Shown here in pieces: positions 28,828 through 37,217 of a stretch of 45,930 bases of DNA. Position numbers and translations under genes: made by a program. The DNA lies in the NCBI GenBank assembly GCA_016285145.1, contig JAEEQE010000022.1, forward strand, positions 1 through 45,930, in the 5' to 3' direction. Position 1 is the first letter of the stretch. Every line of letters begins with the position of its first letter. The notes under the pieces were generated by a model. The model worked only from the letters and a program-made list of their open reading frames with translations. It was not told where the DNA came from and did not search any database. This DNA comes from Bacteroidales bacterium (GTDB lineage: Bacteria; Bacteroidota; Bacteroidia; Bacteroidales; WCHB1-69).

Positions 28828-29049
28828 ATGGCATTTAAAGGAGCTTTAATCATTGACACGGAGAAGTGCAAGGGCTGCGGTGTCTGCATCACGGGATGCC
28901 CCAACCAGTGCATCGGTCTTTCCAAACACGTAAATGCGAAAGGGTACAACTACCTCGAGATGGTGAACGAGGACGGTTGCATCGGCTGCGCCAGCTGCGC
29001 GGTGATCTGCCCGGACGGCGTCATCGAAGTGTATCGTGCGAAGGAATAA
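28828..29049 (+). CDS. vorD: 2x[4Fe-4S] ferredoxin subunit of a VOR-type 2-oxoacid oxidoreductase
   Basis: A 73-residue ferredoxin with two complete cluster-binding motifs: C14, C17, C20, C24-P and C51, C54, C57, C61-P. It is the delta (electron-transfer) subunit that passes electrons from the ThDP site to free ferredoxin. It is the first gene of a four-gene operon in the order ferredoxin, alpha, beta, gamma, which is common for branched-chain 2-oxoacid:ferredoxin oxidoreductases in Bacteroidota. An A-rich sequence precedes the ATG, without a Shine-Dalgarno motif. The start is supported by the first cluster motif beginning at residue 14. The gene symbol follows the VOR naming; a KOR-type role cannot be excluded. 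Confidence 0.9.
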   Translation: MAFKGALIIDTEKCKGCGVCITGCPNQCIGLSKHVNAKGYNYLEMVNEDGCIGCASCAVICPDGVIEVYRAKE

Positions 29050-29107
29050 GCCCAACCGCTTTCATTCAGAATCAAAACAACAATTAAACAACTAAACATC
29101 GTAAAAA

Positions 29108-30187
29108 ATGGCAAAAGAATTAAAATTAATGAAGGGTAATCAAGCCATTGCAGAGGCTGCTATCCGCTGTGGTTGCGACGGTTATTTCGGATATCCCATC
29201 ACGCCGCAGAGCGAGGTCCTTGAGCATCTGATGGCGGAAAGACCATATCTGACAACCGGCATGGTTGTTCTTCAAGCCGAAAGTGAATTAGCATCCATCA
29301 ACATGGTATATGCAGGCGCTTCCACTGGCAAGCGTGTCATGACCTCCTCTTCCTCTCCTGGTTTCTCCCTGATGCAGGAAGGTCTCTCCTACATCGCCGG
29401 CGCCGAACTCCCCGCCCTGTGCGTGAACGTGGTTCGTGGCGGCCCAGGCCTCGGCACCATCCAACCCTCCCAGTCCGACTATTTCCAGACCACCAAGGGT
29501 GGCGGCCACGGCGACTACCGCCTCATCACACTGGCCCCCGCCTCCGTACAAGAGATGTACGACTTCGTGGAACTGGGCTTCGACTTGGCTTTCAAATACC
29601 GTAACCCCGTCGCCATCCTTTCCGACGGCGTCATCGGCCAGGTGATGGAGAAGGTCATGGTGGACGACTACAAGCCTCGCTGGACCGACGAATACATTGA
29701 GAAGACCTGCCCGTGGGCTGCCACCGGACACCGTTCCACCGGCAAGCACCGCATCGTGACTTCTCTTGAACTCGAGGCCCTGAAGCAGGAAGCCATCAAC
29801 GACCGCATCCAGGCCAAATACCGCAAGTGCGAAGAGGAAGACGCCCGTTACGAGGCCATCCAATGCGACGACGCCGAATACCTGTTCGTGGCATACGGCT
29901 CCGCTGCCCGTATCTGCATGAAATCCATCGAGCTGGCACGTGCCGAAGGCATCAAGGTCGGTCTGGTACGCCCGATCACCCTGTGGCCGTTCCCGACGAA
30001 AGCCGTGGCCGAAATCGGCGGACGCATGAAGAAAATCCTCAGCGTGGAAATGAACGCCGGCCAGATGATCGAAGACGTGAAGCTGGCGGTGGGCTGCAAC
30101 GTGCCTGTGGAACACTTCGGACGCTACGGCGGCGTGATCCCGACCCCGGTCGAAATCGTAGAAGCCTTGAAAAATATAATTAAATAA
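29108..30187 (+). CDS. vorB: VOR-type 2-oxoacid:ferredoxin oxidoreductase, alpha subunit
   Basis: A 359-residue alpha subunit (pyrimidine-binding domain plus transketolase C-terminal-like domain). Visible family marks are GNQAIAEAAIRCG, then YPITPQSEVLEHL near residue 30, the EAS/ESE-like catalytic loop QAESELASINMVYGA-type region, and the TSSSSPGFSLM strand. With the ThDP-binding beta subunit at 30205 it would decarboxylate 2-oxoacids such as 2-oxoisovalerate, form acyl-CoA and reduce ferredoxin. It starts 58 bases after the ferredoxin gene, and the beta gene starts 17 bases after its stop. NCBI-style annotation would call it VorB; the actual oxoacid range is not readable from sequence alone. 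Confidence 0.9.
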   Translation: MAKELKLMKGNQAIAEAAIRCGCDGYFGYPITPQSEVLEHLMAERPYLTTGMVVLQAESELASINMVYAGASTGKRVMTSSSSPGFSLMQEGLSYIAGAELPALCVNVVRGGPGLGTIQPSQSDYFQTTKGGGHGDYRLITLAPASVQEMYDFVELGFDLAFKYRNPVAILSDGVIGQVMEKVMVDDYKPRWTDEYIEKTCPWAATGHRSTGKHRIVTSLELEALKQEAINDRIQAKYRKCEEEDARYEAIQCDDAEYLFVAYGSAARICMKSIELARAEGIKVGLVRPITLWPFPTKAVAEIGGRMKKILSVEMNAGQMIEDVKLAVGCNVPVEHFGRYGGVIPTPVEIVEALKNIIK

Positions 30188-30204
30188 TTTAAGCACTTGA
30201 AATT

Positions 30205-31047
30205 ATGACAAGAGAAGATATAATCAAACCCGAAAACTTGGTGTACAAACGCACTCCGGTTCTCACGGATGCAACCATGCACTACTGCCCAGGCTGCGGT
30301 CACGGTGTCGTTCACAGAATCATCGCCGAAGTGATCGAAGAGATGGGCATCCAGGACAACGTCATCGGCATTTCCCCGGTGGGCTGCTCCGTCTTGGCTT
30401 ACAACTATTTTGACGTGGACTTCGTGGAAGCCGCCCACGGACGCGCCCCTGCGTGTGCCTCCGCCATCAAGCGTCTGCGCCCGGAGACCTTCGTGTTCTC
30501 CTATCAGGGCGACGGCGACCTGGCCTCCATCGGCTGCGCCGAAGTGATGCACGCCTGCAACCGCGGCGAGAACATCACCATGATTTTCATCAACAACGGT
30601 ATCTACGGCATGACCGGCGGCCAGATGGCCCCCACCACCCTCGAAGGTATGGAAACCGTGACCTGCCCCTACGGCCGTGACCCCGAAATCATGGGACACA
30701 CCATGCGCCTCACCGAGATGCTGGCCCAGCTGCCCGGCACCTACTTCGTGACCCGCCAGGCTGTCTATACCCCGGCATTGGCCCGCAAGTGCAAAAAAGC
30801 CATCCGCATGGCCTTCGAAAACCAGAAGCTCAAAAAGGGCGTCTCCTTCGTGGAGGTGACCTCCAACTGCAACTCCGGTTGGAAAATGACCCCGGTGCAA
30901 GCCAACAAGTGGATGGAAGAGAACACCCTGAAGTTCTTCCCGTTGGGCGACATGAAAGTGGACGGCAAGTTCGATCCCAAGTTCATTGAGCGCGTCGGCA
31001 CCTTCGACCAACCGAACGAGACGATCTATTCATTGAGAAAAAAATAA
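30205..31047 (+). CDS. vorA: VOR-type 2-oxoacid:ferredoxin oxidoreductase, ThDP-binding beta subunit
   Basis: A 280-residue beta subunit. The ThDP/Mg motif is intact: GDGDLAS at 102-108 and NNGIYGMTGGQ at 130-140. An N-terminal CPGCGHG motif at 28-34 is typical of the family. It pairs with the alpha subunit encoded just upstream and holds the cofactor where the 2-oxoacid is decarboxylated. The gene is the third of the operon; the gamma subunit follows after 20 bases. Compared with the beta subunit at 1-677 it has GMTGGQ rather than GLTKGQ and a different C-terminus, so the two belong to different enzyme complexes. Confidence 0.9.
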   Translation: MTREDIIKPENLVYKRTPVLTDATMHYCPGCGHGVVHRIIAEVIEEMGIQDNVIGISPVGCSVLAYNYFDVDFVEAAHGRAPACASAIKRLRPETFVFSYQGDGDLASIGCAEVMHACNRGENITMIFINNGIYGMTGGQMAPTTLEGMETVTCPYGRDPEIMGHTMRLTEMLAQLPGTYFVTRQAVYTPALARKCKKAIRMAFENQKLKKGVSFVEVTSNCNSGWKMTPVQANKWMEENTLKFFPLGDMKVDGKFDPKFIERVGTFDQPNETIYSLRKK

Positions 31048-31067
31048 TTAATTAAAATCACAAAGAA

Positions 31068-31619
31068 ATGACAGAAGAAATAATCATAGCAGGCTTCGGC
31101 GGTCAAGGTGTGCTCTCAATGGGTAAGATCCTGGCATACGCCGGCATTATGCAAGACAAAGAGGTCAGCTGGCTTCCTTCCTACGGTCCGGAAATGCGTG
31201 GTGGCACATCCAACGTCACCGTCATCCTCAGCGATGAGCGCATCTGCTCCCCGTACCTCAACCAGTTCGACACCGCCATCATCCTCAACCAGCAGTCCAT
31301 GGACAAGTTCGAATCGGCTGTGAAGCCTGGTGGTCTCTTGATTTATGACCCCAACGGTATCACCAACCACCCCACCCGCAAAGATATCAACATCTACCAG
31401 GTGGCCGCCGCTGACAAGGCCAACGAGCTGGGTATCGCCAAGCTGTTCAACATGATCGTGCTGGGCGGATTCCTCGCCGTGAAACCGCTTGTCACCCCGG
31501 AAATGCTGCACAAAGGTCTGGAGAAGTCCCTGCCGGAACGTCACCACCACCTCATCCCCAAGAACGAGGAGGCTGTGGAAATCGGCAAAGGTATCCTGAA
31601 ACCGTATCACACACTGTAA
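31068..31619 (+). CDS. vorC: VOR-type 2-oxoacid:ferredoxin oxidoreductase, gamma subunit
   Basis: A 183-residue gamma subunit. The N-terminus IIIAGFGGQGVLSMGKILAY is the hallmark of this CoA-binding-region subunit, and GPEMRGGTSNVTV follows near residue 44. It completes the four-subunit enzyme made by the operon. The stop codon is followed by two hairpins; the second has a T run and should end transcription. A long antisense frame overlaps this gene but has no independent support. Confidence 0.92.
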   Translation: MTEEIIIAGFGGQGVLSMGKILAYAGIMQDKEVSWLPSYGPEMRGGTSNVTVILSDERICSPYLNQFDTAIILNQQSMDKFESAVKPGGLLIYDPNGITNHPTRKDINIYQVAAADKANELGIAKLFNMIVLGGFLAVKPLVTPEMLHKGLEKSLPERHHHLIPKNEEAVEIGKGILKPYHTL

Positions 31620-31629
31620 TATCATTACG

Positions 31630-31694
31630 GGTCCGCCATAATATGACGGACCAACATAAAAATGAAGGCGGTCCGCAAGGGCTGCCTTTTTTTT
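31630..31694 (+). terminator. Terminator region of the VOR operon
   Basis: A first hairpin (GGTCCG at 31630-31635 with CGGACC at 31647-31652) is followed by a 7-bp stem with one G-T pair (31665-31671 with 31682-31688) and a run of eight T residues (31687-31694). On the minus strand the second stem is followed by a shorter T stretch, so it may be bidirectional. Confidence 0.8.
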
Positions 31695-31757
31695 AAAGAT
31701 GATTTTGGAGGGTTCGACAAGCAGTGATTTATCCCCTTGAATCTTGTAAATACCCTG

Positions 31758-31822
31758 TCTGCGTATTTCTGCGAGTTCAGCGGGCATATAATTGTCCCGC
31801 AGACTACGCAGATTAACGCAGA
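31758..31822. repeat. Large imperfect palindrome built of TCTGCGTTAA-like decamers
   Basis: Two 27-base arms (31758-31784 and 31796-31822) pair at 20 of 27 positions around an 11-base loop. The right arm is itself periodic: CGCAGACTA, CGCAGATTAA, CGCAGATTAT at 9-10 base spacing. I recall TCTGCGTTAATCTGCGT-type sequence as a dispersed intergenic repeat in Bacteroidota, but could not check it. Confidence 0.65.
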
Positions 31823-31886
31823 TTATCATACCGTTTTTTTTTTGCAAGACTTAAAGAGAAAATTCTGAAAATTTATTGTTACCCCG

Positions 31887-31917
31887 CAAAGATACAATAC
31901 CTTGAAGTCGAAATCAA
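31887..31917 (-). promoter_or_regulatory. Candidate minus-strand promoter facing the hairpin and the VOR terminator
   Basis: The minus strand reads TTG at 31917-31915, a 20-base spacer, then TATCTTTG at 31894-31887. This is one of the best -33/-7 matches in the window, but no protein gene lies downstream on that strand; a transcript would cover the palindrome. Confidence 0.5.
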
Positions 31918-32252
31918 GACCATTTTAAAATTATTTTATTGAAAATCAACATAATAACAATCTGCATATTTGTAGAAGAAAAGTGCAAATCACCCTCAAA
32001 AAGATGCAAAAGTGTAAAAAACGGAAAAACCGGCACTTCCGCCAAGACATGGCACGGCGGGCAAAAATTTCGGAGTTTTTCGGGGATTATGACGCAAAAC
32101 AAAGAGACACCGCACTTGTCGGAGGTTCCGCCAGCGGAGCTGGCGGAATGGTGCGCAGCGCAGCCAATCAAGGGTTACGGGCGCGGCCCCACGGACTCAA
32201 AACCTAACTCTCTGACACTGACATAGTATTGGCCACGAGTCTGTTAGAAAAA

Positions 32253-33884
32253 TCATTCGCAATATTTTTTCTTGCATTCTTTTATGATGTCGTCCATCAT
32301 TTCCTTTTCTGAAGAATATCTTCTTGCATTGGCCTCTATCTGACGGGATTTCCCCTCATAAACATATTTCCAATAGACGACATTTCCGTTATGCAAATGG
32401 ATGCTTCCCGACTCCTTCGACTGAGCGGGATGACCGAAGAACAAGCCTCCTTTCTCGGGCTCATAGCCCGCAGGCACGGTGGTCTTGTCGCCATCAATGA
32501 TGCAGTTGTCGCACATCTCTTTATACTCTCGTTGTTTCTGTCCATAATAATCTGCTTCACAAGCTTTCCTATATGCTCCGCTACGGAAATAATCTTCTTT
32601 AGCTTTAAGCTTCGGATATACTTTGGCATAAAAAACCTTAAACGGAGCATTATCTGATTTCGACTTCTCCTCTGATATTTTTAGCGCATCAAAATAATCA
32701 CTGATATTTCTTTCAACTCTTTCCACATCAAAAACCTCTGATTTAAACAACCATCCCTTTTCTTTTGCATAACCGACAGGTTGTCCAAACTGCCCGTCAT
32801 TGTAAACATCGGCAACTTTCAACAATTCGTTTATTTCCGCAATTTTGGGAATCAAATCCAAAGAATCCACCCCGAAATTTTTATAGGCATTTACAAAAAA
32901 ACGAAATCCATCGCCATGTACAAAAGTACGAGATCCATCGCCATAAATTCTAATCACAAGACTATTGGGACTTTGGGTGGAATCTCTTTTCCTCTCATAA
33001 TGTGTTGTTAATCCGTTATAATTACTCTCATGATTGTAATAGGGTTTATACTCATTATAAAATCTTAAGTAAATATTACCACGCCATCTTCTGACTAAAT
33101 AGCTCTTGAATTTTGTTGTATTGATAGTGAGCAATTTGTCGTAAGCGTCCATAATTTCTTCCGCATCCTTTCTATAATTGGCACGGACAAATCCCATTAT
33201 GGCTTGACGCAACAAAGAATCAGTTACATTATTATAGAGCTCCTTACAAAGCTCTATTTTAGTATAAAAAGTAGTAGAACTTCCAAGTTTCTTGGTCCCA
33301 TTAAATGTATTTAACGCAAGTCCTTCTGTTGCCATACCGGATATAAAATCCCCTTCAAAAAAGCAATAATTGTTGTCTTTCTCAAAAAAACCGACACCCT
33401 TCCCGTCCAAAAGGCCATTGACCATATTCCCAGACCAGCTGACATTATCGACTCGTTCGAATGCCATGGCTCCACTTGCCCAAGCTTGAAAATAAAAAAA
33501 CGTTCCTCCATGTTTTAGCCGGTTATAGTTGACATCGCTGTATTTGTCACCCTTCAACATGTCGAAAACCATTTTCGCATAGCCTGATTTGTTTGTGAAC
33601 TTCACTTTATCCGCAACAGTATGAAACTCTCCGAATTTTAAAATATTCTTTTCCGTATAAGTTAAGGGATATAATCCTTTTTCTTGCAAATAGCAACATA
33701 TATCGTTCACGGTCAAGCTCTTATTCTCATTATTAAAAAGCCAATACACACTATCCACATTTGTTCCCCGGACAAAAGCCTCGTCTATCAGCTTTTCAAT
33801 ATTTTTATTTGCTTTATTTGCCCTGCCCTGACCATAGCAGCATATTGAAGCAAATGTTACGATTAACAATACAATTCTTTTCAT
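32253..33884 (-). CDS. Exported protein of unknown function with a MORN-like segment
   Basis: A 543-residue protein that I do not recognise. It has a signal peptide (MKRIVLLIVTFASICCYGQG) and is rich in Lys, Asn, Tyr and Phe. A segment at about 145-185 (WSGNMVNGLLDGKGVGFF and FEGDFISG) resembles MORN repeats of the form G-x-x-x-x-G-x-G. The C-terminal third contains several Cys residues and a run of basic residues before the stop. It is the last gene of the minus-strand run and lies 54 bases after the 214-residue gene. Its DNA is clearly more AT-rich than the genes from iorA to mreD, suggesting a different history. Location is probably periplasm or surface. Confidence 0.75.
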   Translation of the reverse strand: MKRIVLLIVTFASICCYGQGRANKANKNIEKLIDEAFVRGTNVDSVYWLFNNENKSLTVNDICCYLQEKGLYPLTYTEKNILKFGEFHTVADKVKFTNKSGYAKMVFDMLKGDKYSDVNYNRLKHGGTFFYFQAWASGAMAFERVDNVSWSGNMVNGLLDGKGVGFFEKDNNYCFFEGDFISGMATEGLALNTFNGTKKLGSSTTFYTKIELCKELYNNVTDSLLRQAIMGFVRANYRKDAEEIMDAYDKLLTINTTKFKSYLVRRWRGNIYLRFYNEYKPYYNHESNYNGLTTHYERKRDSTQSPNSLVIRIYGDGSRTFVHGDGFRFFVNAYKNFGVDSLDLIPKIAEINELLKVADVYNDGQFGQPVGYAKEKGWLFKSEVFDVERVERNISDYFDALKISEEKSKSDNAPFKVFYAKVYPKLKAKEDYFRSGAYRKACEADYYGQKQREYKEMCDNCIIDGDKTTVPAGYEPEKGGLFFGHPAQSKESGSIHLHNGNVVYWKYVYEGKSRQIEANARRYSSEKEMMDDIIKECKKKYCE

Positions 33885-33938
33885 TTCGTTCGATTTTTAA
33901 TGCAGAAAATATATTGCAATACTACTAATGCGAGTTTA

Positions 33939-34583
33939 TTATTTATCTGACGGAGACCATTCGTGTTCTTGTTCCAGATTTTTCTGTCTCTTATTTAAAT
34001 TGATTAAAACACCCATTTCCGGATAATGCCGGAACCCCCTTACCTGCTTACCTATTCCCCAATGCGCCGCATATCCTCCATAGATCGCCACACGATATGT
34101 GAGATAGATTTTAAGTTGTGCCATGAGGCTGAAATCAAACTGAAGGTTGTTTGATATTTCCTTCCCCATAAAATAGTTTGCGCCGAAACCCAAGTATAGG
34201 GGAATCTGAACCCGTTTTCGGGGTAGTATGATAAGGCCGGGATTCCAGGAAAAACCGATTTGCTTTATGTTGAAGGTGCCCAGAGATAGTTTGCTGGTGT
34301 CGATTTTTTCAACATCAGCAGTGGAATAGGAGAATCTAAACAGATGGTCGAAAACACCGCCCCGTATCTCAAAGCCTAACTTCAGGACAGGCTTGACAAA
34401 GGTATGGTATCCCTCCCAACGATACAGCCAATGATGATAATATCCGGAACTGTCCGTGAAATCATCCGTCTTCAATCGTTCAAACCCCCACGGGGCATAT
34501 CCGACGGACACCCCAAACGTTGTTTGAGCGTTACAACAGTAAACCAGTAACGATAAGGCAGTAATAAATAGAATTTTTTTCAT
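33939..34583 (-). CDS. Exported protein, probable small outer-membrane beta-barrel
   Basis: A 214-residue protein with a clear signal peptide (MKKILFITALSLLVYCCNAQ). The mature part has alternating hydrophobic residues and many aromatic residues in predicted strands (LYLGFGANYF, IYGGYAAHWGIG), which suggests an OmpW/OmpA-like barrel of about eight strands, but there is no terminal Phe. Its C-terminus is a short charged tail. It lies between the PspC-like gene (17 bases) and the 543-residue gene (54 bases) and shares their AT-rich composition. No specific family was recognised. Confidence 0.7.
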   Translation of the reverse strand: MKKILFITALSLLVYCCNAQTTFGVSVGYAPWGFERLKTDDFTDSSGYYHHWLYRWEGYHTFVKPVLKLGFEIRGGVFDHLFRFSYSTADVEKIDTSKLSLGTFNIKQIGFSWNPGLIILPRKRVQIPLYLGFGANYFMGKEISNNLQFDFSLMAQLKIYLTYRVAIYGGYAAHWGIGKQVRGFRHYPEMGVLINLNKRQKNLEQEHEWSPSDK

Positions 34584-34600
34584 TTACGATTTCTTTTTAT

Positions 34601-34786
34601 TTATTCCTCCGGCGCCACTAACCAGACAATCAGATAAACCCAAAAGCCAATGCTACCGCATAGCAACGCAATTAGGAATATGATGCGCACCACTGTGGGG
34701 TCGCATTCCAGATAGTTGGCAATACCGCCACACACACCGGCAATTTTCTTGTCCGTCCTGGACCGTGTTAATTTTTTGTACGACAT
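34601..34786 (-). CDS. PspC-domain small membrane protein
   Basis: A 61-residue PspC-domain protein. Residues about 3-30 (KKLTRSRTDKKIAGVCGGIANYL) are the PspC signature, and residues about 34-58 form one transmembrane helix ending VWLVAPEE. PspC proteins take part in membrane-stress responses or occur as stand-alone membrane peptides in Bacteroidota. No PspA, PspB or anti-sigma partner is adjacent. It is 35 bases downstream of the tamL-like gene and probably in the same transcript. Confidence 0.88.
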   Translation of the reverse strand: MSYKKLTRSRTDKKIAGVCGGIANYLECDPTVVRIIFLIALLCGSIGFWVYLIVWLVAPEE

Positions 34787-34821
34787 AGCAATTACGATTA
34801 TTTAGATACTTTTATTCAATA

Positions 34822-37215
34822 TTAAAAGGCATAGCCAATGGCAATCTTCAATCCGTTGTTCCATTTGAAACGATGGGCACCCGAAAACCAATTTTTGTTT
34901 ATCCAGCGTCCCTTTGATGTGCGCTGCGGGTCATAAATGGGCAGTGCGTAGTCCACGCGCACCACCAGGAAATCGAAATCCAAGCGCAGGCCCACGCCCA
35001 CATCCGCCGCTAATTCCGTGTAGAAACGTTTGAAAGAGAACTCCGCGCCGGGCATATCATCGTTGGCCCGCGCCAACCAGATATTGCCCACATCGGTGAA
35101 AAGCCCATACTTGAAAGATCCGTAAATGGTACCACGATACTCCAGATTCCACTCCAGCTTGATGTCGCCCGTATAGATGCTATCACGACCACGTTCGTAC
35201 GAACCCGGCCCCAAACCGCGGTACCCCCACCCTCTCATGCTGTTGCTCGTGCCCATGAAAAAGCCCTTCTCGTACGGCAGATAGGACTCCTTGTCTAACG
35301 GGATGATGGCACCGGCATTGAACCTCGTGGCAAAAGAGTTGTTCTTGTTGAATGTGTGAGTGTAGTTCCAAGTAAACTCAAACTTCTCAAACACAGAATA
35401 GTCATAGCCAACCTCATCCAATTTGTTCTTGGCAATAACCCATCGCTTGTCCGGGCTGAAAAGCGCATTCAACCCTTTCAAGAACAGCCCTGACGACTCC
35501 GCATTGATGGAAATACGCATCACATCCTTCTTCCACGCGATGTTAAACGGCACCAGATAGTCCATACCATATTTCAACGAAAGCAAAAAGAACTTCCCGA
35601 ATCTGTTCTGATAGGATTTCGGATATTCCCAAAAATTGATGAAACCGGACAAAAGGCGGTTGTCAATATTGATGGTACTAATGTCAATAGGGCTGATGAT
35701 ATGGTTGGTATAATAGTTCGGACTCCAATTGTAGGTGACGTTTGTATTGAAAACCATACGTCTATACAAGCCCGAATAGTTGACACCGAAATTCAGGGTG
35801 GTGCTGTAACGGACGGCGTCGCGCTGCTGGGCACGGTGGAAAAGGAAGAGCTTGGGGAATGTCATTGACGCCAAGGCACCGAATTCCGGGTAGGTAAACT
35901 GCGAGCCCTTGCGGAAAAGATTGGTGAGCGAATAATAGAAATAGCCGCCTGACAGGTTTAACGTGAGATGTTCACCGCCTTTGAAGAGATTACGATTGGT
36001 ATAAGATAAGGAGATGGCGGACTTGTCATTGCGCAGATCCAGCTGGCCCCCGATACTGTGCACCTTCTGTCGCGTCAGACGGAATTGGGCATCCAGCACA
36101 CCCGTACGGTGCGTGGAATCCATCAGGACCGTCTTCTCCACAAAGGTCTGGTTCATAAAGGAGAAATTGTCTAACTGGTTCAATGACTGGCTGCTGCGTC
36201 GGCGGGCCTGCTGCGTATAAGGATTGCCTTTATGCATGTGGATGGCATCTGCAATCACCTTGTATTTAAAATCCTGTATCGGTGCCGTCAGCCAATCGTA
36301 ATGCGGCGTGATGAAATAGAAGCTCGTCGAATCTCGACGATTATGGTACAACACCGTGTCATACGCCTGCGAGGCATCCGCCGTGGCATCGTAGTCGGTT
36401 TGGACATACACGTCGTTGAAATAATACTTGTACAAATAACGGTCGGCATTCTCCACATTCGGGATCTTCATCACGATGTCCAACGACACCGACCTCGGGT
36501 CCGCGCTCGCCGTATCCAACGCCTCATCATACGACACCTCGCAGTGGATTACGGATTTCTCCACGTAATAATATCCCTCGTCTTTAATATCATTGATAAT
36601 ACGGGTCAACTCATTGGAGATCAACGCCTCGTTATATTGCATTCCCGAATAGAGCAGGGTCTCATCCAGATTCAGCACCACAATCTTGCGATACTCCGGA
36701 ATGTCAATATCATACCGTATGTTGCTGATGGTATAAGGTTCATTGGCTGTCACCAGATAACGGACAGAGGCTTTTTTCGGATTTGATTCCTTGAACCGGA
36801 CATTATAATCGAAAGTGGCATCGAAATAGCCGTATTTGTTCATCACCACGCCCAATTGGGATATTGAGCTCTGAATCTCCGTCGAATCAAGCAGCACGGG
36901 CGGCTCGCCGACGCGGTTGCGAAGCCATTGCCGGAATTTGGAATCCTTCCACTCACCGGTCTTGGGGTCCAGACGGGGTTGTCCGCCGGTATAGCACATC
37001 GTTTTCAGGTTAAACACCCCCATGAACCTTTTGTTTGTCAGGGGACGCACGTATGTTTTCAAATTGTCAATCTGAGGGTCTTTGGAATCCACGACCGTCA
37101 CTGTATTCTTCGTCAACATATATTGGCCCTCCGTCAAGGTCTTAGTGGACCGGCATCCGGGCAGAAGGGCTATCAAAAACGCACACGTCAGCCAATACAA
37201 TGACGTTGTCCTCAT
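34822..37215 (-). CDS. TamL-like BamA/TamA-family outer-membrane lipoprotein
   Basis: A 797-residue protein with a lipoprotein signal (lipobox LPGC, Cys21). Residues about 30-370 look like POTRA-type domains, and residues about 400-797 form an Omp85 16-stranded barrel that ends in an aromatic terminal strand (IAIGYAF). A region near residue 680 (SMRGWGYRGLGPG) fits the conserved Omp85 barrel motif R-G-[FWY]. The lipidated N-terminus and overall plan match TamL, the Bacteroidota relative of TamA, thought to work with TamB in outer-membrane assembly or lipid transport. No tamB is adjacent. It starts 2 bases after the mreD stop and so is tightly coupled to mreCD. Confidence 0.85.
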   Translation of the reverse strand: MRTTSLYWLTCAFLIALLPGCRSTKTLTEGQYMLTKNTVTVVDSKDPQIDNLKTYVRPLTNKRFMGVFNLKTMCYTGGQPRLDPKTGEWKDSKFRQWLRNRVGEPPVLLDSTEIQSSISQLGVVMNKYGYFDATFDYNVRFKESNPKKASVRYLVTANEPYTISNIRYDIDIPEYRKIVVLNLDETLLYSGMQYNEALISNELTRIINDIKDEGYYYVEKSVIHCEVSYDEALDTASADPRSVSLDIVMKIPNVENADRYLYKYYFNDVYVQTDYDATADASQAYDTVLYHNRRDSTSFYFITPHYDWLTAPIQDFKYKVIADAIHMHKGNPYTQQARRRSSQSLNQLDNFSFMNQTFVEKTVLMDSTHRTGVLDAQFRLTRQKVHSIGGQLDLRNDKSAISLSYTNRNLFKGGEHLTLNLSGGYFYYSLTNLFRKGSQFTYPEFGALASMTFPKLFLFHRAQQRDAVRYSTTLNFGVNYSGLYRRMVFNTNVTYNWSPNYYTNHIISPIDISTINIDNRLLSGFINFWEYPKSYQNRFGKFFLLSLKYGMDYLVPFNIAWKKDVMRISINAESSGLFLKGLNALFSPDKRWVIAKNKLDEVGYDYSVFEKFEFTWNYTHTFNKNNSFATRFNAGAIIPLDKESYLPYEKGFFMGTSNSMRGWGYRGLGPGSYERGRDSIYTGDIKLEWNLEYRGTIYGSFKYGLFTDVGNIWLARANDDMPGAEFSFKRFYTELAADVGVGLRLDFDFLVVRVDYALPIYDPQRTSKGRWINKNWFSGAHRFKWNNGLKIAIGYAF

Positions 37216-37217
37216 GG

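Larger units (their letters stand above)
31620..32252. other. 633-base gap without a supported gene
   Basis: It contains the VOR terminators, a large imperfect hairpin (31758-31822), a minus-strand promoter candidate (31887-31917) and a GC-rich part with a 9-bp perfect hairpin (TTCCGCCAG at 32126-32134 with CTGGCGGAA at 32140-32148). Frames of 75-95 codons at 31939-32226 have unconvincing composition and no recognisable domain. The GC-rich part contrasts sharply with the AT-rich DNA on both sides. I see no intact tRNA. Confidence 0.6.

Noticed and set aside
29288-30196. 302-codon minus-strand frame opposite vorB
   Set aside because: A shadow frame of a GC-rich conserved gene with no promoter or family match.
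31116-31847. 243-codon minus-strand frame antisense to vorC
   Set aside because: Most of it lies opposite a well-supported gene, and its N-terminal part is translated palindrome DNA.
32138-32215. tRNA-like sequence resembling the D-arm of a leucine tRNA
   Set aside because: No anticodon arm, no T-arm GGTTCGA and no acceptor pairing could be found.
31939-32226. Overlapping plus-strand frames of 75-95 codons in the 633-base gap
   Set aside because: No recognisable domain, unusual composition, and the end is the GC-rich hairpin region; more likely non-coding.
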